Below are positions 33,630-44,492 of a DNA stretch of 58,765 bases, piece by piece. Source of the DNA: Thermus arciformis (GTDB lineage: Bacteria > Deinococcota > Deinococci > Deinococcales > Thermaceae). A program made the position numbers and the translations under genes. The stretch spans positions 1 through 58,765 of the forward strand of contig NZ_FNBC01000013.1 of the NCBI RefSeq assembly GCF_900102145.1, in the 5' to 3' direction. Numbering within the stretch: position 1 is the stretch's first letter; each line of letters starts with the position of its first letter. The notes beneath the pieces were generated by a model. It was not told the DNA's origin, searched no databases, and was given only the letters and a program-made list of their open reading frames with translations.

Positions 33630-34846
33630 GGCGGATGTGGCTAAGGGGACTGGAAAAGGTATTTTTGGGTATGGTTGTGGCCTTAGGGCTGGGGTGGGCT
33701 CAGAACCGGATAGAGGTCTGGACGCACTTTCAGGGGGCTGAGCTGGAGTGGTTGAAGCAGCAGGCCAGCGCCTACCAGAAGGCCAAGGGGGTTCAGGTCC
33801 TCATCAGCGAGATGCCCCTGGGGGATATGCACAACAAGATCTTGCTTTCGGCACCCCAGGGGCACGCGGGAGATCTCTTTCTCACCGTGCCCCACGATTG
33901 GATAGGGGAGTTCGCCCAGGCCGGGGTCTTGGAGCCCCTGGATCGCTACGTGGACTCCGCCTACCGTGCGGATGTGGAACCGGTGGCCCTCGAAGCCTTT
34001 TCCTTTAGGGGGCGTCTCTTCGGGTTTCCTGCGTACGCCGAAAGCGTAGCTCTGATCTACAACAAGAAGTTTGTTAAGGGGGCTCCAAAGAGCTGGGCGG
34101 AGTTCCTTGCCTTGGCCCAACGCTACACGACCAAGGAAACCTTCGGCTTTCTCTACAACGTCAACGAAGGGTACTTCAACTTCGGCTTTTACCGTGCCTA
34201 CGGCGTGGAAAACGTTTTTGCCAAGGACGCCAGCGGTAGCTACGATCCCCGAAGGATCCTCTTGGGCGGGGCTGTGGGCGAGCGAGTCCTGCAGCTCCTC
34301 AAGGACCTCCGTTTCCGGTACAGGTTGATTCCCGAGGGGACCAACTACGAGGTGGCCGATGGCGCCTTCAAAAGCGGTTCTTTAGCCATGATTCTAAACG
34401 GCCCGTGGGCTTTGGGCGATTACAAGAAGGCCGGCATTGATTTCGGCATCGCGCCCCTGCCTTCGCCCCCGGGGGCCGTGCGTCCTTGGGGACCCTTCTT
34501 GGGTGTACATGGGATCGGGGTCAATGCCTTTTCCCCCCGAAAGGCGTTGGCTTTGGACTTCGCCCGTTTCCTGGTGTCGCAGGATAACCTTGTTGCCTTC
34601 AACCAAGCAGGGGGACGCACACCGGTGTCCAAGAGTGCGGTGAAGCGCTTGGAGAAAGACCCTGTGGTGGCGGGGTTCGCCAAGATTTTCCCCCTGGGGG
34701 TGCCCATGCCCAACATTCCCGAGATGGGCAAGGTTTGGGCTCCCTGGAACAATGCCATCCAGCTTGCCATTCAGCGCCCCGACTCGGATGTGAAGGGCAT
34801 CGTTAACAATCTGATGGTTGAGCTGCAGAAGGCTTTGGGTCGTTAG
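33626..34846 (+). CDS. Sugar ABC transporter substrate-binding protein
   Basis: A 406-residue family 1 (MalE-like) binding protein. The signal peptide (GLEKVFLGMVVALGLGWA, cut probably after the Ala-Gln junction region) has no lipobox Cys, so it is a free periplasmic protein. The mature part has QNRIEVWTHFQGAELEWLKQ, FGFPAYAESVALIYNKKFV, GSLAMILNGPWALGDYKKAG and a C-terminal PEMGKVWAPWNNAIQLAIQ. It probably binds galacto-oligosaccharides released by GH53. The start overlaps the GH53 stop (GTG 33626; ATG 33635 is an alternative). No MalF/MalG-type permease genes follow. Codon use is less GC-rich, as in GH53. Confidence 0.85.
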   Translation: MRRMWLRGLEKVFLGMVVALGLGWAQNRIEVWTHFQGAELEWLKQQASAYQKAKGVQVLISEMPLGDMHNKILLSAPQGHAGDLFLTVPHDWIGEFAQAGVLEPLDRYVDSAYRADVEPVALEAFSFRGRLFGFPAYAESVALIYNKKFVKGAPKSWAEFLALAQRYTTKETFGFLYNVNEGYFNFGFYRAYGVENVFAKDASGSYDPRRILLGGAVGERVLQLLKDLRFRYRLIPEGTNYEVADGAFKSGSLAMILNGPWALGDYKKAGIDFGIAPLPSPPGAVRPWGPFLGVHGIGVNAFSPRKALALDFARFLVSQDNLVAFNQAGGRTPVSKSAVKRLEKDPVVAGFAKIFPLGVPMPNIPEMGKVWAPWNNAIQLAIQRPDSDVKGIVNNLMVELQKALGR

Positions 34847-34902
34847 TGTTTCTAGCTTAGGGTTTCCCGAAGCCGGGTACCCTGGGGTCTATTTTTTGGA
34901 CT

Positions 34903-36840
34903 ATGCTTGGAGTCTGCTACTACCCCGAACACTGGCCCAAGGCGCGCTGGAAGGAGGACGCCCGGCGCATGCGGGAGGCGGGGCTTTCCTACGTGCGCGT
35001 GGGGGAGTTCGCCTGGGCCCTTTTGGAACCTGAACCTGGGAGATTGGAGTGGGGTTGGCTGGACGAAGCCCTCGCCACCCTGGCCGCCGAGGGGCTTAAG
35101 GTGGTCCTGGGCACGCCCACGGCCACCCCACCCAAGTGGCTCGTGGACCGCTACCCGGAGGTCCTCCCCGTGGACCGGGAAGGGCGGAGGCGGCGGTTTG
35201 GGGGGCGGCGGCACTACTGCTTTTCCAGCCCCGTTTACCGGGAGGAGGCCCGGCGCATCGTGACCCTCCTTGCCGAGCGCTACGGGGGCCTCGAGGCCGT
35301 GGCGGGCTTCCAGACCGACAACGAGTACGGCTGCCACGGCACCGTGCGCTGCTACTGCCCCCGCTGCCAGGAGGCCTTCCGGGGCTGGCTTAAGGCCCGG
35401 TACGGCACCGTTGAAGCCCTGAACGAGGCCTGGGGCACGGCCTTCTGGAGCCAGCGTTATCGGAACTTTGCCGAGGTGGAGCTCCCCCACCTCACCGTGG
35501 CCGAGCCCAACCCGAGCCACCTCCTGGACTACTACCGCTTCGCCTCGGACCAGGTGAGGGCCTTTAACCGCCTCCAGGTGGAGATCCTAAGGGCCCATGC
35601 CCCGGGAAAGTTCATCACCCACAACTTCATGGGCTTCTTCACCGACTTGGACGCCTTCGCCTTGGCCCAGGACCTGGACTTCGCGAGCTGGGACAGCTAT
35701 CCCCTGGGCTTCACCGACCTCATGCCCCTACCCCCGGAGGAGAAGCTCCGCTACGCCCGCACCGGCCACCCCGACGTGGCCGCCTTCCACCACGACCTCT
35801 ACCGGGGGGTGGGGCGGGGGCGGTTCTGGGTGATGGAGCAGCAGCCGGGCCCGGTGAACTGGGCCCCCCACAACCCGAGCCCCGCCCCCGGGATGGTGCG
35901 GCTTTGGACCTGGGAGGCCCTGGCCCACGGGGCGGAGGTGGTCTCCTACTTCCGCTGGCGCCAGGTGCCCTTCGCCCAGGAGCAGATGCACGCCGGGCTT
36001 CACCGGCCCGATGACGCCCCGGACCAGGGCCTCTTTGAGGCGAAGCGGGTGGCCGAGGAGCTCGCCGCCCTCGCCCTGCCCCCCGTGGCCCAGGCCCCCG
36101 TGGCCCTGGTCTTTGACTACGAGGCCGCCTGGGTCTACGAGGTCCAGCCCCAGGGGGCGGAGTGGAGCTACCTGGGCCTCGTCTACCTCTTTTACAGCGC
36201 CCTCCGGCGGCTTGGGCTGGACGTGGACGTGGTGCCCCCGGGGGCTTCCTTAAGGGGCTACGCCCTAACCGTGGTCCCAAGCCTCCCCATCGTCCGGGGG
36301 GAGGCCCTAAAGGCCTTCCAGGAGGCCGAGGGAATCGTCCTCTTCGGTCCCCGCTCGGGAAGCAAGACGGAGACCTTCCAGATCCCCAGAGAGCTCCCCC
36401 CTGGCCCCCTACAGGCCCTCCTTCCTCTTAAAGTGGTGCGGGTGGAAAGCCTTCCCCCGGGCCTCCTGGAGGTGGCGGAGGGGCCTATGGGCCGCTTCTC
36501 CCTGGGGCTTTGGCGGGAGTGGGTGGAAAGCCCCCTTAGGCCCTGGTTGGCCTTTGCCGACGGGGGCGGGGCCCTTTACCGGGAGGGGCGGTACCTGTAC
36601 CTCGCCGCCTGGCCTTCCCCGGAGCTTTTGGGGGTCCTCCTGGTTGGCTTGGCCCAGGAGGCCGGGTTGCGTCCCGTTTTTCTGCCGGAGGGCCTAAGGC
36701 TCAGGCGCCGGGGGCCCTGGGTCTTCGCCTTCAACTACGGCCCGGAGGCGGTGGAGGCCCCTGCCCCGGAAGGGGCCCGGTTCCTCCTGGGGGGTAAGCG
36801 GGTAGGCCCTTATGACCTCGCCGTCTGGGAGGAGGCATGA
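34903..36840 (+). CDS. bgaA: GH42 beta-galactosidase (A4-type)
   Basis: A 645-residue thermostable beta-galactosidase. [20 protein letters not shown] is the GH42 start; the acid/base Glu is in [20 protein letters not shown], whose Cys residues with an earlier Cys (RHYCFSS) form the Zn site; the nucleophile Glu is in [19 protein letters not shown]. Domain B starts about residue 390 ([20 protein letters not shown]). It hydrolyses cytoplasmic galacto-oligosaccharides. TATTTT lies seven bases before the ATG and may be its own -10 box. Overlaps agaA by 4 bases. Confidence 0.95.
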   Translation: MLGVCYYPEHWPKARWKEDARRMREAGLSYVRVGEFAWALLEPEPGRLEWGWLDEALATLAAEGLKVVLGTPTATPPKWLVDRYPEVLPVDREGRRRRFGGRRHYCFSSPVYREEARRIVTLLAERYGGLEAVAGFQTDNEYGCHGTVRCYCPRCQEAFRGWLKARYGTVEALNEAWGTAFWSQRYRNFAEVELPHLTVAEPNPSHLLDYYRFASDQVRAFNRLQVEILRAHAPGKFITHNFMGFFTDLDAFALAQDLDFASWDSYPLGFTDLMPLPPEEKLRYARTGHPDVAAFHHDLYRGVGRGRFWVMEQQPGPVNWAPHNPSPAPGMVRLWTWEALAHGAEVVSYFRWRQVPFAQEQMHAGLHRPDDAPDQGLFEAKRVAEELAALALPPVAQAPVALVFDYEAAWVYEVQPQGAEWSYLGLVYLFYSALRRLGLDVDVVPPGASLRGYALTVVPSLPIVRGEALKAFQEAEGIVLFGPRSGSKTETFQIPRELPPGPLQALLPLKVVRVESLPPGLLEVAEGPMGRFSLGLWREWVESPLRPWLAFADGGGALYREGRYLYLAAWPSPELLGVLLVGLAQEAGLRPVFLPEGLRLRRRGPWVFAFNYGPEAVEAPAPEGARFLLGGKRVGPYDLAVWEEA

Positions 36841-38267
36841 GGCTAAGCCTAGGGGAACTGGAGGTGTTCCTCACGGCGGAGGGCCTGGAGGAGGCCCCGG
36901 GGGGAGTGCGCCTTTGGGGCAGGGAGGTGCGGGTCTTTCCCCCTTTTCCCGCCAAGGGGTTCTTCCGCCACGGCTGGCAGAGCTGGAGCCTCGCCGCCTG
37001 GGTGGACCCCGCTCGGGCCCCCACGCCCCTCCTCCCCGAGGCGCGCCGCCCCCAGGCGGACGACCCCTTCCTGCTGGAGGCCGGGGCGTGGTGGGGAAGC
37101 GGCCTGGGGGCCCTTAGGGGGCCCGATGGGAGGGTGCTCCTCCTCGGCGCCCTGGACGTGGGGGCGCGGGTCCTGGGCCGGGGGGACCTCCTCCTTGGCC
37201 GCTACGCCGGGGAAGGCGGGGCCTGGTTCCTGGCCTACGGCGAGGAAGAGGAGGTCTTTTCCGCCTACGCCCGGCTTCTCCCCAGGCGCCTTTCCGGGAG
37301 GCCCCCCAGGGTGTGGTGCTCCTGGTACAGCTTCTACACGGGGATTAGCGAGGACCTCCTTCTTCGGGTTCTGGACGAGGTGGCGGCCTTTCCTTTTGAG
37401 GTCTTCCAGATAGACGACGGCTGGCAGTGGGCCCTGGGGGACTGGGAGCCCAACGAGCGCTTTCCCCGGGGCATGGCCTACCTGGCCCAGCGGGTCCGGG
37501 AAAGGGGCTTGAGGGCTGGGCTTTGGCTCGCCCCCTTCCTGGTCACGGCGGATAGCCCCCTCTTCCAAAGGCGGCCTGACTGGGTTCTTCGGGACGAGGA
37601 GGGGAGGCCCGTGCGGGCGGGCTTCAACTGGGGGAAGCCCCTCTACGCCCTGGACGCGGGGAAGGAGGAGGTGGTGGAGTGGGCTGCGGGCCTCGTGCGC
37701 AAGGCCCTCGCCTGGGGCTACGACTACTTAAAGCTGGACTTCCTCTACGCCGCCGCCCTCCCGGGGGCCGAGGGGGAGGCCCGCTACCGGAGGGCCATGG
37801 CCCGCCTGCGGGAGGCGGCGAAAGAGGCCTACCTCCTCTTCTGCGGGGCCCCCGTCCTCGCCTCCCTGGGCCTCGCCGATGGCCTCCGGGTAGGCCCGGA
37901 CGTGGCCCCCTACTGGGACAACGAGGACCGCTCCATATGGCTTTCCGACCCCACGGGGCCCGGCCTCAAGAACGCCCTCCGCTCCACCCTCCACCGCCTC
38001 TGGCTCATGGAGAACGTCCACGTGGACCCCGACGTGGCCTACTTCCGCACGCGCTTCAACTTGCTTAAGCCCGAGGAGATGCGCCTCCAGGAGGCTTTGG
38101 CCCACATCACGGGCTTCAAGGCCACTTCCGATCCGCCCTCGTGGCTTCTTGCGGAGGAGATGGCGCGCCTTCAGGCCTTCCTCGCCCGGGAGGTCCCGGC
38201 GCGGCGCCTCGGTCCCTACCGCTTTAGGGTAGGGGAGGAGGAGGTAGACTATGCCGCCCTTCTATAA
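36837..38267 (+). CDS. agaT: GH36 alpha-galactosidase
   Basis: A 476-residue alpha-galactosidase (melibiase), like AgaT of Thermus. [15 protein letters not shown] is the substrate-binding N-terminal strand, [20 protein letters not shown] starts the barrel, [20 protein letters not shown] binds galactose, the nucleophile Asp is in [14 protein letters not shown] and the acid/base Asp in [19 protein letters not shown]. Shorter than long GH36 enzymes but normal for Thermus. It overlaps bgaA by 4 and galT by 17 bases, so the three are coupled. Confidence 0.93.
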   Translation: MRLSLGELEVFLTAEGLEEAPGGVRLWGREVRVFPPFPAKGFFRHGWQSWSLAAWVDPARAPTPLLPEARRPQADDPFLLEAGAWWGSGLGALRGPDGRVLLLGALDVGARVLGRGDLLLGRYAGEGGAWFLAYGEEEEVFSAYARLLPRRLSGRPPRVWCSWYSFYTGISEDLLLRVLDEVAAFPFEVFQIDDGWQWALGDWEPNERFPRGMAYLAQRVRERGLRAGLWLAPFLVTADSPLFQRRPDWVLRDEEGRPVRAGFNWGKPLYALDAGKEEVVEWAAGLVRKALAWGYDYLKLDFLYAAALPGAEGEARYRRAMARLREAAKEAYLLFCGAPVLASLGLADGLRVGPDVAPYWDNEDRSIWLSDPTGPGLKNALRSTLHRLWLMENVHVDPDVAYFRTRFNLLKPEEMRLQEALAHITGFKATSDPPSWLLAEEMARLQAFLAREVPARRLGPYRFRVGEEEVDYAALL

Positions 38268-39297
38268 GCGCCTCCACAGGAAGGCCGACGGGAGGGAACT
38301 CCTCCTCTACAGCCTGAACCCCCTCGAGGACCCCCCTCTCCCCGAACACGCCGAGCCCTTCCGCCCCGCCCCCCACCTCCGCTACCACCCCTTGAGAGGG
38401 GAGTGGGTGGTCTATGCCGCCCACCGCCAGGAGCGCACCTTCCTCCCTCCCAAGGAGCACTGCCCCTTGTGCCCGAGCCGGGAGGGGGGCTTCCCCACGG
38501 AGATCCCCTTCCCCTCTTTCCAGGTGGCCGTCTTTGAGAACCGCTTCCCCTCCTTCGTGGGGGAGGCCCCTCCCCCTCCCGAGGGGCTTCCCGTGCCTGT
38601 GGGGGAGGCTATGGGGCGGTGCGAGGTGGTGGTCTACACCCCGGCCCACGTGGGAAGCCTCGCCACCCTTGGGGAGGAAGAGCGGCTCCTCCTCGCCTGG
38701 GCCTGGCGAGACCGCTACCAGGCCCTCTACGCCCTTCCCGGGGTGCGCTTCGTCATGCCCTTTGAGAACCGGGGGGAGGCGGTGGGGGTGACCCTCCACC
38801 ACCCCCACGGCCAGATCTACGCCTACCCCTTCGTGCCCCCCGTCCTGGAGCGGGAGGGCCAGGCCTTCCGGGAAAGGCCCGTGCTCCTTGAGCTTTTCCC
38901 CAAGCTTGGGCCCTACCTGGTGGACGAGGAAGGGGGCTTCCTCGCCTTCGTCCCCCCCTTCGCCCGCTACCCCTTTGAGGTCTGGGTGGCCCCCGTGGAG
39001 AGGCACCCCGGCCCCTGGACCTTCTCCGAGGGGGAGATGGCGGCCTTCGCCAGGCTTTTGGGCCGGGTGGTGGCCCGGTACGACGCCCTCTATGGGGAGC
39101 CTTTCCCTTACGTTATGGTCTTCCACGCCGCGCCCTTGGGGGAGGAGCGCACCTTCCACTTCCACGTGGAGTTCTACCCCCCAAGGCGCACCCGGGACAA
39201 GCTCAAGTTCCTGGCGGGGACGGAGCTTGGGGCGGGGACCTTCGTGGTGGACGCCCTGCCCGAGGAGACGGCCAAAAAGCTTAGGGAGGTTCTATGA
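38251..39297 (+). CDS. galT: Galactose-1-phosphate uridylyltransferase
   Basis: A 348-residue HIT-fold enzyme of the Leloir pathway. The Zn Cys pair is [12 protein letters not shown]; the active-site triad is in [18 protein letters not shown] (His-Pro-His nucleophile); the C-terminal half has [19 protein letters not shown]. It swaps UMP between UDP-glucose and galactose-1-phosphate. No galactokinase or epimerase is in the window. Overlaps glpK by 4 bases. Confidence 0.95.
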   Translation: MPPFYKRLHRKADGRELLLYSLNPLEDPPLPEHAEPFRPAPHLRYHPLRGEWVVYAAHRQERTFLPPKEHCPLCPSREGGFPTEIPFPSFQVAVFENRFPSFVGEAPPPPEGLPVPVGEAMGRCEVVVYTPAHVGSLATLGEEERLLLAWAWRDRYQALYALPGVRFVMPFENRGEAVGVTLHHPHGQIYAYPFVPPVLEREGQAFRERPVLLELFPKLGPYLVDEEGGFLAFVPPFARYPFEVWVAPVERHPGPWTFSEGEMAAFARLLGRVVARYDALYGEPFPYVMVFHAAPLGEERTFHFHVEFYPPRRTRDKLKFLAGTELGAGTFVVDALPEETAKKLREVL

Positions 39298-40784
39298 GGT
39301 ATCTTCTGGCCCTGGACCAAGGCACCACCAGCAGCCGGGCCCTCCTCTTCACCCTGGAGGGGAGGCCTGTGGCGGTGGCCCAGCGGGAGTTCCGGCAGCT
39401 TTACCCGAGGCCGGGCTGGGTGGAGCACGACCCCCTGGAGCTCTGGGAGACCACGCTCCTTGCGGCGCGGGAGGCCCTTGGGAAGGCCGGGGTAGGGGCG
39501 GGGGAGGTGTTGGCCCTGGGGATCACCAACCAGCGGGAAACCACCCTCGTCTGGGACCGGAGTACGGGGAAGCCCCTCCATAACGCCATCGTCTGGCAGG
39601 ACCGGAGGACGGCCCCCCTGTGCGAGGCCTTGAGGGCGCGGGGCCTGGAACCCCTTTTCCGGGAGCGCACCAGGCTCCTCTTTGACCCCTACTTCTCGGG
39701 AACGAAGCTTTTGTGGCTCTTGGAGAACGTGCCCGGTCTGAGGGCGCGGGCGGAAAGGGGAGAGGTCTGCTTCGGCACCGTGGACACCTGGCTCATCTGG
39801 AACCTCACGGGGGGAAAGGTCTTCGCCACCGACCCCACCAACGCGAGCCGCACCTTGTTCTTCAACCTCCACACCCTCGCCTGGGACCCGGAGCTCCTCG
39901 AGGCCCTCGGGATCCCCGCCGCCCTCCTCCCGGAGGTGCGGCCCTCGGACGGGGACTTCGGGGAAACCCTCCCCGAGCTCCTGGGGGCGCCCGTCCCCAT
40001 ACGGGGGGTCTTGGGGGACCAGCAGGCGGCCCTCTTCGGCCAGGCGGCCCTAGGGGAGGGGGAGGGGAAGTGCACCTACGGCACCGGGGCCTTCCTCCTC
40101 TTGAACACGGGGGGAAGGCCCCTCCTCTCCGAAAAGGGCCTCCTTACCACGGTGGCCTGGAGCCTTGGGGGGAGGGCCACCTACGCCCTGGAAGGAAGCC
40201 TCTTCGTGGCGGGGGCCGCGGTGGGGTGGCTCAAGGAGGTGGGCCTCATCCGGGAAAGCGCCGAGGTGGAAGCCCTGGCGGAGGGCGTGGAGGACGCGGG
40301 GGACGTCTACTTCGTCCCCGCCTTCACCGGGCTTGGCGCTCCCTACTGGGACCCCTACGCCCGGGGAACCCTCCTCGGCCTCACCCGGGGGACCACGCGG
40401 GCCCACCTGGCCCGGGCGGCCCTGGAGGGGGTGGCCTTCCAGGTGCGGGACGTGGTCCTGGCCATGGAGGAGGAGGCCGGGGTCCGGCTCAAGGTCCTCA
40501 AGGCGGACGGGGGCATGGCGCAAAACCGCCTCTTCCTCAAGCTCCAGGCGGACTTCCTCGGGGTGCCGGTGGCGGTGCCGGAGGTGACGGAGACCACCGC
40601 CTTGGGGGCGGCCCTCATGGCCGGGGTGGGGGCGGGGGCCCTTTCCCCGGAGGAGGTGGCGGGGCGCTACCGCGAGGCGGAAAGGTTTTTCCCCACGATG
40701 CCCGAGGGGAGGCGGGAAGCCCTCTACCGGAGGTGGCGGGAGGCGGTGGAACGGGCCCGGGGCTGGGCAAAGGAGGAGGGATGA
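39294..40784 (+). CDS. glpK: Glycerol kinase
   Basis: A 496-residue FGGY-family kinase. [20 protein letters not shown] is the phosphate-1 loop, [32 protein letters not shown] and [20 protein letters not shown] the glycerol site, [20 protein letters not shown] with [13 protein letters not shown] the phosphate-2/adenosine region. It makes sn-glycerol-3-phosphate, consumed by GlpD encoded next (ATGA overlap). No glycerol facilitator gene is nearby. Confidence 0.96.
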   Translation: MRYLLALDQGTTSSRALLFTLEGRPVAVAQREFRQLYPRPGWVEHDPLELWETTLLAAREALGKAGVGAGEVLALGITNQRETTLVWDRSTGKPLHNAIVWQDRRTAPLCEALRARGLEPLFRERTRLLFDPYFSGTKLLWLLENVPGLRARAERGEVCFGTVDTWLIWNLTGGKVFATDPTNASRTLFFNLHTLAWDPELLEALGIPAALLPEVRPSDGDFGETLPELLGAPVPIRGVLGDQQAALFGQAALGEGEGKCTYGTGAFLLLNTGGRPLLSEKGLLTTVAWSLGGRATYALEGSLFVAGAAVGWLKEVGLIRESAEVEALAEGVEDAGDVYFVPAFTGLGAPYWDPYARGTLLGLTRGTTRAHLARAALEGVAFQVRDVVLAMEEEAGVRLKVLKADGGMAQNRLFLKLQADFLGVPVAVPEVTETTALGAALMAGVGAGALSPEEVAGRYREAERFFPTMPEGRREALYRRWREAVERARGWAKEEG

Positions 40785-42316
40785 CGGACCGGGAGGCCCT
40801 TTGGGAGCGGCTAAGGGAGCCCTTTGACCTCCTCATTTTGGGGGGCGGGGCCACGGGGGCCGGGGTCCTGTGGGAGGCCACACTTAGGGGCCTGAAGGCC
40901 GCCCTGGTGGAGGCGAGGGACTTCGCCTCGGGGACGAGCTCCCGCTCCACCAAGCTCCTCCACGGGGGGGTGCGGTACCTGGAGCTCGCCTTCAAGCGCT
41001 TAGACCGCCGCCAGCTCAAGCTGGTGGTGGACGCCCTCCACGAGCGCAAGGTGGTGATGGACCTCGCCCCCCACCTGGCGAAGCCCTTAACCCTCGTCAC
41101 CCCCCTCTTCCGCCCTCTGGAGATCCCCTACTACACCCTGGGCCTGAAGCTCTACGACCTCCTCGCCGGGAAAAGGCGCCTCGCCCCAAGCCGCTACCTT
41201 CCCCCTGAGGAGGTGGCGCGGCTCTTCCCGGACCTGCCAAAGACCCTGGGGGGCGTGGCCTACCAGGACGGGCAGTTCGCCGACTTCCGCCTAAACCTCG
41301 CCCTCATTCTCTCCGCCCTGGAGCGGGGGGCGGTGGCCCTGAACTACGCCGAGGCCAAGGCCCTCCTCCTGGAGAGGGGCAGGGTGCGGGGGGCGGTGGT
41401 GCGGGACGGGCTTTCGGGGAAGGAGGTGGAGGTCCGGGCCAAGGCGGTGGTGAACGCCACCGGGCCCCTCGCCGACCGGGTGCGCCGCCTCCTGGACCCA
41501 GGGCTTCCCCCCCTCCTCACCGCCTCCAGCGGGGTCCACCTCGTCCTGGACTACCCCCTCGAGGCGGGCCTCCTCGTCCCCAAGACCAGGGACGGCCGCG
41601 TCCTCTTCCTCCTCCCCTACCGGGGCATGGCCCTCCTCGGCACCACGGACCTCCCCGCCGAGCCCGCCTCCTGCCCCCTTCCCCGGGAGGAGGAGGTGGC
41701 CTACCTCCTGGAGGAGATAAGGCCCTACCTGGGGGACGTCTCGGGCCGGGTGCGGGCGGTCTGGTCGGGCCTGAGGCCCCTCGTGGGGAAGGGGGAGACG
41801 AAGCTTCTGGTCCGGGACCACTACATAGAGGAAAGGCGGGGCCTCTACACGTTGGTAGGGGGAAAGTGGACCACCTTCCGCCTCATGGCCTTGGACCTCG
41901 TGGAGCGCCTCGCCAAGGACCTGGGCCTCGCCCTTCCGCCCTCCAAAAGCCACGTCACGCCCCTCCTCGGGGCGGGGCCGAGGCCCGAGCTTCCCTTGCC
42001 CGAGGAGACGGCGCGGCGGCTCTGGGAGACCTACGGCACCCTGGCCCTCGAGGTCCTGGCCCTGGGGGATAGGCCCCTCCTCCCCGGGCTTCCCTACCTG
42101 GAGGGGGAGGTGGTCTATGCGGTGCGGCGGGAGCTTGCCAGGAAGCCCCTGGACGTCCTGGCGCGGCGGATGGGCCTCGCCTTTTTGGACCAAGCGAAGG
42201 CCCGGGAGGCCCTGCCAAAGGTGGTGGAGCTCATGGGAGGGCTTCTCGGCTGGGACGAGAGGGAGCGGGCCCTGCGCCTCGCCGAGGCCGAGGATGGTCT
42301 TCCGGGGCTTTGCTGA
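40781..42316 (+). CDS. glpD: Glycerol-3-phosphate dehydrogenase (FAD, aerobic)
   Basis: A 511-residue membrane-associated flavoprotein. [20 protein letters not shown] is the FAD Rossmann motif, [20 protein letters not shown] the substrate loop, [16 protein letters not shown] and [20 protein letters not shown] follow, and the C-terminal domain includes [20 protein letters not shown]. It oxidises glycerol-3-phosphate to DHAP and feeds quinone. ATG 40781 overlaps the glpK stop by 4 bases. It is the last gene before the CRISPR locus; the next start is 20 bases downstream. Confidence 0.95.
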   Translation: MTDREALWERLREPFDLLILGGGATGAGVLWEATLRGLKAALVEARDFASGTSSRSTKLLHGGVRYLELAFKRLDRRQLKLVVDALHERKVVMDLAPHLAKPLTLVTPLFRPLEIPYYTLGLKLYDLLAGKRRLAPSRYLPPEEVARLFPDLPKTLGGVAYQDGQFADFRLNLALILSALERGAVALNYAEAKALLLERGRVRGAVVRDGLSGKEVEVRAKAVVNATGPLADRVRRLLDPGLPPLLTASSGVHLVLDYPLEAGLLVPKTRDGRVLFLLPYRGMALLGTTDLPAEPASCPLPREEEVAYLLEEIRPYLGDVSGRVRAVWSGLRPLVGKGETKLLVRDHYIEERRGLYTLVGGKWTTFRLMALDLVERLAKDLGLALPPSKSHVTPLLGAGPRPELPLPEETARRLWETYGTLALEVLALGDRPLLPGLPYLEGEVVYAVRRELARKPLDVLARRMGLAFLDQAKAREALPKVVELMGGLLGWDERERALRLAEAEDGLPGLC

Positions 42317-42323
42317 GGCCCGG

Positions 42324-42329
42324 GATAAT
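42324..42329 (+). promoter_or_regulatory. -10 box of the first CRISPR-associated gene
   Basis: GATAAT, six bases before ATG 42336, lies just after the glpD stop. The -35 region is weak. This marks a separate leaderless transcript starting the CRISPR locus. Confidence 0.5.
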
Positions 42330-42335
42330 GGGCCC

Positions 42336-43541
42336 ATGAAGGTCCTCATCCTCACCGTGGGCACCACCCGGGAACCCCTGGAGGTGGCCCTGGCGGAGCA
42401 TCCCCCCCAAGGGGTGGTCTTCCTGGCGAGCCAGGCCTCCCACCCGGTGGCGGCGGAGCTCGTTCGGGACTACGGCGGGTCTTTCCGGCACCACACCCTT
42501 CTCCTCGAGGACGCCGAAAGCCTCATGGAGGCCTACCAGAAGGCCCTCCTGGCCCTGAGGAAGGCCCTGGAGTGGGAGGCCACGGCCATCGTCGCCGACC
42601 TCACCGGGGGCACCAAGCCCATGGCCGCGGGCCTCGTCCTCGCCCTCACGGGGCGGGGCGTGGTCTTCAGCTACGTGGGCGGGGAGGCCCGCGACCCCGG
42701 CACGGGCCGGGTCCTTGCCGGGAAGGAGCGGCTCAGGCTCCTGGAGGACCCCACGGCCCGGCTCGGCCTTAAGGAGTGGGCGGGCTTCACCCGGGCCTGG
42801 AACGCCCTGAACCTGGGCATGGCCCTGGCCGAGCTGGAAAGCCTCTTGAGGCGGGACCTCTCCCCCTCGGAGGCCCGCTTCTACGGGGCGATGAAGGGGG
42901 TGGTGGAGGGGCTCATGGAGTGGGACCGCTTCCGGCACCGGGAGGCCTGGGCGCGCCTCTCCGTCCACCTTCCCCTGGCCCTGGCGGTGGCCGAGGCCTG
43001 GGGGCACGGGGCCAAGGTGCGGGTCCTGAAGGGGCTGGAAGCCTTCCTTCCCCACCTGAAGGGCATCGTGGAGGCCGGGCTAAAGCCCACCTTCCTCCTC
43101 CTCCAGGACCTTTTGGCCAACGCCGAGCGCCGCGCCGCCTTGGGCCGCTTTGACGACGCCCTGGCGAGGCTCTACCGCGCCCTGGAGCTCGCCGTGGAGG
43201 CGGACGTCCACGAGAGGCTGGGCTTCTTCCTGAAGGACCCCAGGACCTGGCCCGAGGGCTTTCCGGAGGGCCTGAGGGAGCGCATTCTCAAGCCCCGGGG
43301 CCTCATGGACCTTTTGGACGCCGCCTTTGACCTGGACCTGGCCTTTGGGGAGCAGGGCACCCTGGCCCAGCGCCTCTACGGGGCGAAAAACCGCCTCCAG
43401 GCCCTCCTCCAAAGGCGGCACGAAAGCATCCTGGCCCACGGCACGAGGCCCGTGGGGGAAGAGGACTACGCTGCCCTGCGGGACTTCCTCATGAGGCTGG
43501 ACGAGCGTCTGAGGCCCCTTCCCCCCTGGCCCAGGTTCTAG
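42336..43541 (+). CDS. CARF-HEPN CRISPR effector, TIGR02710 (Csm6-like) type
   Basis: A 401-residue protein. The N-terminal CARF domain has KVLILTVGTTREPLEVAL and IVADLTGGTKPMAAGLVLAL (residues about 85-104), the motifs that cradle cyclic oligoadenylate. The C-terminal helical HEPN domain ends with RRHESILAHGTRP, R361-x6-H368, the RNase motif of the Cas02710 family (the usual Asn after Arg is His here). It should be a cOA-activated ribonuclease serving the Cmr complex. It is followed 3 bases on by cas1. Function is from family knowledge; the motifs are seen directly. Confidence 0.85.
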   Translation: MKVLILTVGTTREPLEVALAEHPPQGVVFLASQASHPVAAELVRDYGGSFRHHTLLLEDAESLMEAYQKALLALRKALEWEATAIVADLTGGTKPMAAGLVLALTGRGVVFSYVGGEARDPGTGRVLAGKERLRLLEDPTARLGLKEWAGFTRAWNALNLGMALAELESLLRRDLSPSEARFYGAMKGVVEGLMEWDRFRHREAWARLSVHLPLALAVAEAWGHGAKVRVLKGLEAFLPHLKGIVEAGLKPTFLLLQDLLANAERRAALGRFDDALARLYRALELAVEADVHERLGFFLKDPRTWPEGFPEGLRERILKPRGLMDLLDAAFDLDLAFGEQGTLAQRLYGAKNRLQALLQRRHESILAHGTRPVGEEDYAALRDFLMRLDERLRPLPPWPRF

Positions 43542-43544
43542 GCC

Positions 43545-44492
43545 ATGACCCTGCACCTCACCCGCCAAGGGGCCACCTTGCGCCTCCGCCAGGGAAGGCT
43601 CCTTTTGGAGGAGGAGGGGCGGGAGGTGGCGGGCTTCCCCGCCCGGCAGGTGCGCTCCGTGGCCCTTTGGGGGAACGTGCGGCTTTCCACCCCCGCCCTC
43701 GTCTTCCTCCTGCGGCAGGGGGTCCCGGTGTTCTTTTACTCCCTGGAGGGGTTTCTCCACGGGGTGGCGGGGGCCTACCCCGACCCCCACCCGGACCACC
43801 TCCGGGCCCAGTTCGCCGCGGAAGGCCTTCCCCTGGCCCGCGCCTTCGTGGTGGGGAAGCTTCGCTCGGCTCTGGCCCTTCTGGAGCGCCACCGCCTGCC
43901 CGAGGCGGGAGGCGTGGCGGAGGCCCTGGCCCGGGCCGAGGGGGCTTTGGAGCTTGAGCGCCTCAGGGGGGCGGAAGGGGAGGGGAGCCGGGCCTACTTC
44001 CAGGGCCTTGCCCGACTCCTCGGCCCCTACGGCTTCGGGGGCCGCACCCGGAGGCCCCCAAGGGACCCGGTGAACGCCGCCCTCTCCTACGGGTACGCCC
44101 TCCTCCTGGGGAGGGTTCTTGTGGCGGTGCGGCTCGCCGGGCTCCACCCTGAGGTGGGCTTTCTCCACGCCGAGGGGCGGCGAAGCCCCGCCCTCGCTTT
44201 GGACCTCATGGAGGAGTTCCGGGTGCCCGCCGTGGACCAGGTGGTCCTCTCCGCCTTCCGGCGGGGCCTCCTCACCCCATCCCACGCTGAGGCGCGGGAG
44301 GGGGGCGTGTACCTGAACGAGGAGGGGCGGAGGCGGCTCATCCAGCTCTTTGAGGAGCGCTTGTTGGAGGAGGTGAGCCACCCTTTGGGCTTCCGCAAGC
44401 CCCTGGGGGAGACGATTGAGGTGCAGGCTCAGCGGCTGAAGGCGGCCCTTTTGGGGCGGGGGGAGTACACGCCCTTTTACCTTCGGGGCTAG
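43545..44492 (+). CDS. cas1: Cas1 adaptation endonuclease
   Basis: A 315-residue Cas1. The beta-strand N-terminal domain has GFPARQVRSVALWGNVRLST and PVFFYSLEGFLHG; the catalytic metal residues are E144 in GAEGEGSRAYF, H208 in VGFLHAEGRRSPALALDLME and D220/E223 nearby. All look intact, so spacer integration should be chemically possible. The normal partner Cas2 is not encoded next to it or elsewhere in the window. It lies directly upstream of the array 1 leader. Confidence 0.95.
   Translation: MTLHLTRQGATLRLRQGRLLLEEEGREVAGFPARQVRSVALWGNVRLSTPALVFLLRQGVPVFFYSLEGFLHGVAGAYPDPHPDHLRAQFAAEGLPLARAFVVGKLRSALALLERHRLPEAGGVAEALARAEGALELERLRGAEGEGSRAYFQGLARLLGPYGFGGRTRRPPRDPVNAALSYGYALLLGRVLVAVRLAGLHPEVGFLHAEGRRSPALALDLMEEFRVPAVDQVVLSAFRRGLLTPSHAEAREGGVYLNEEGRRRLIQLFEERLLEEVSHPLGFRKPLGETIEVQAQRLKAALLGRGEYTPFYLRG

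Noticed and set aside
40781-42316. Longer frame from 39713 for glpD
   Set aside because: The extension is an out-of-frame reading of glpK; ATG 40781 overlaps the glpK stop and gives the standard N-terminus.
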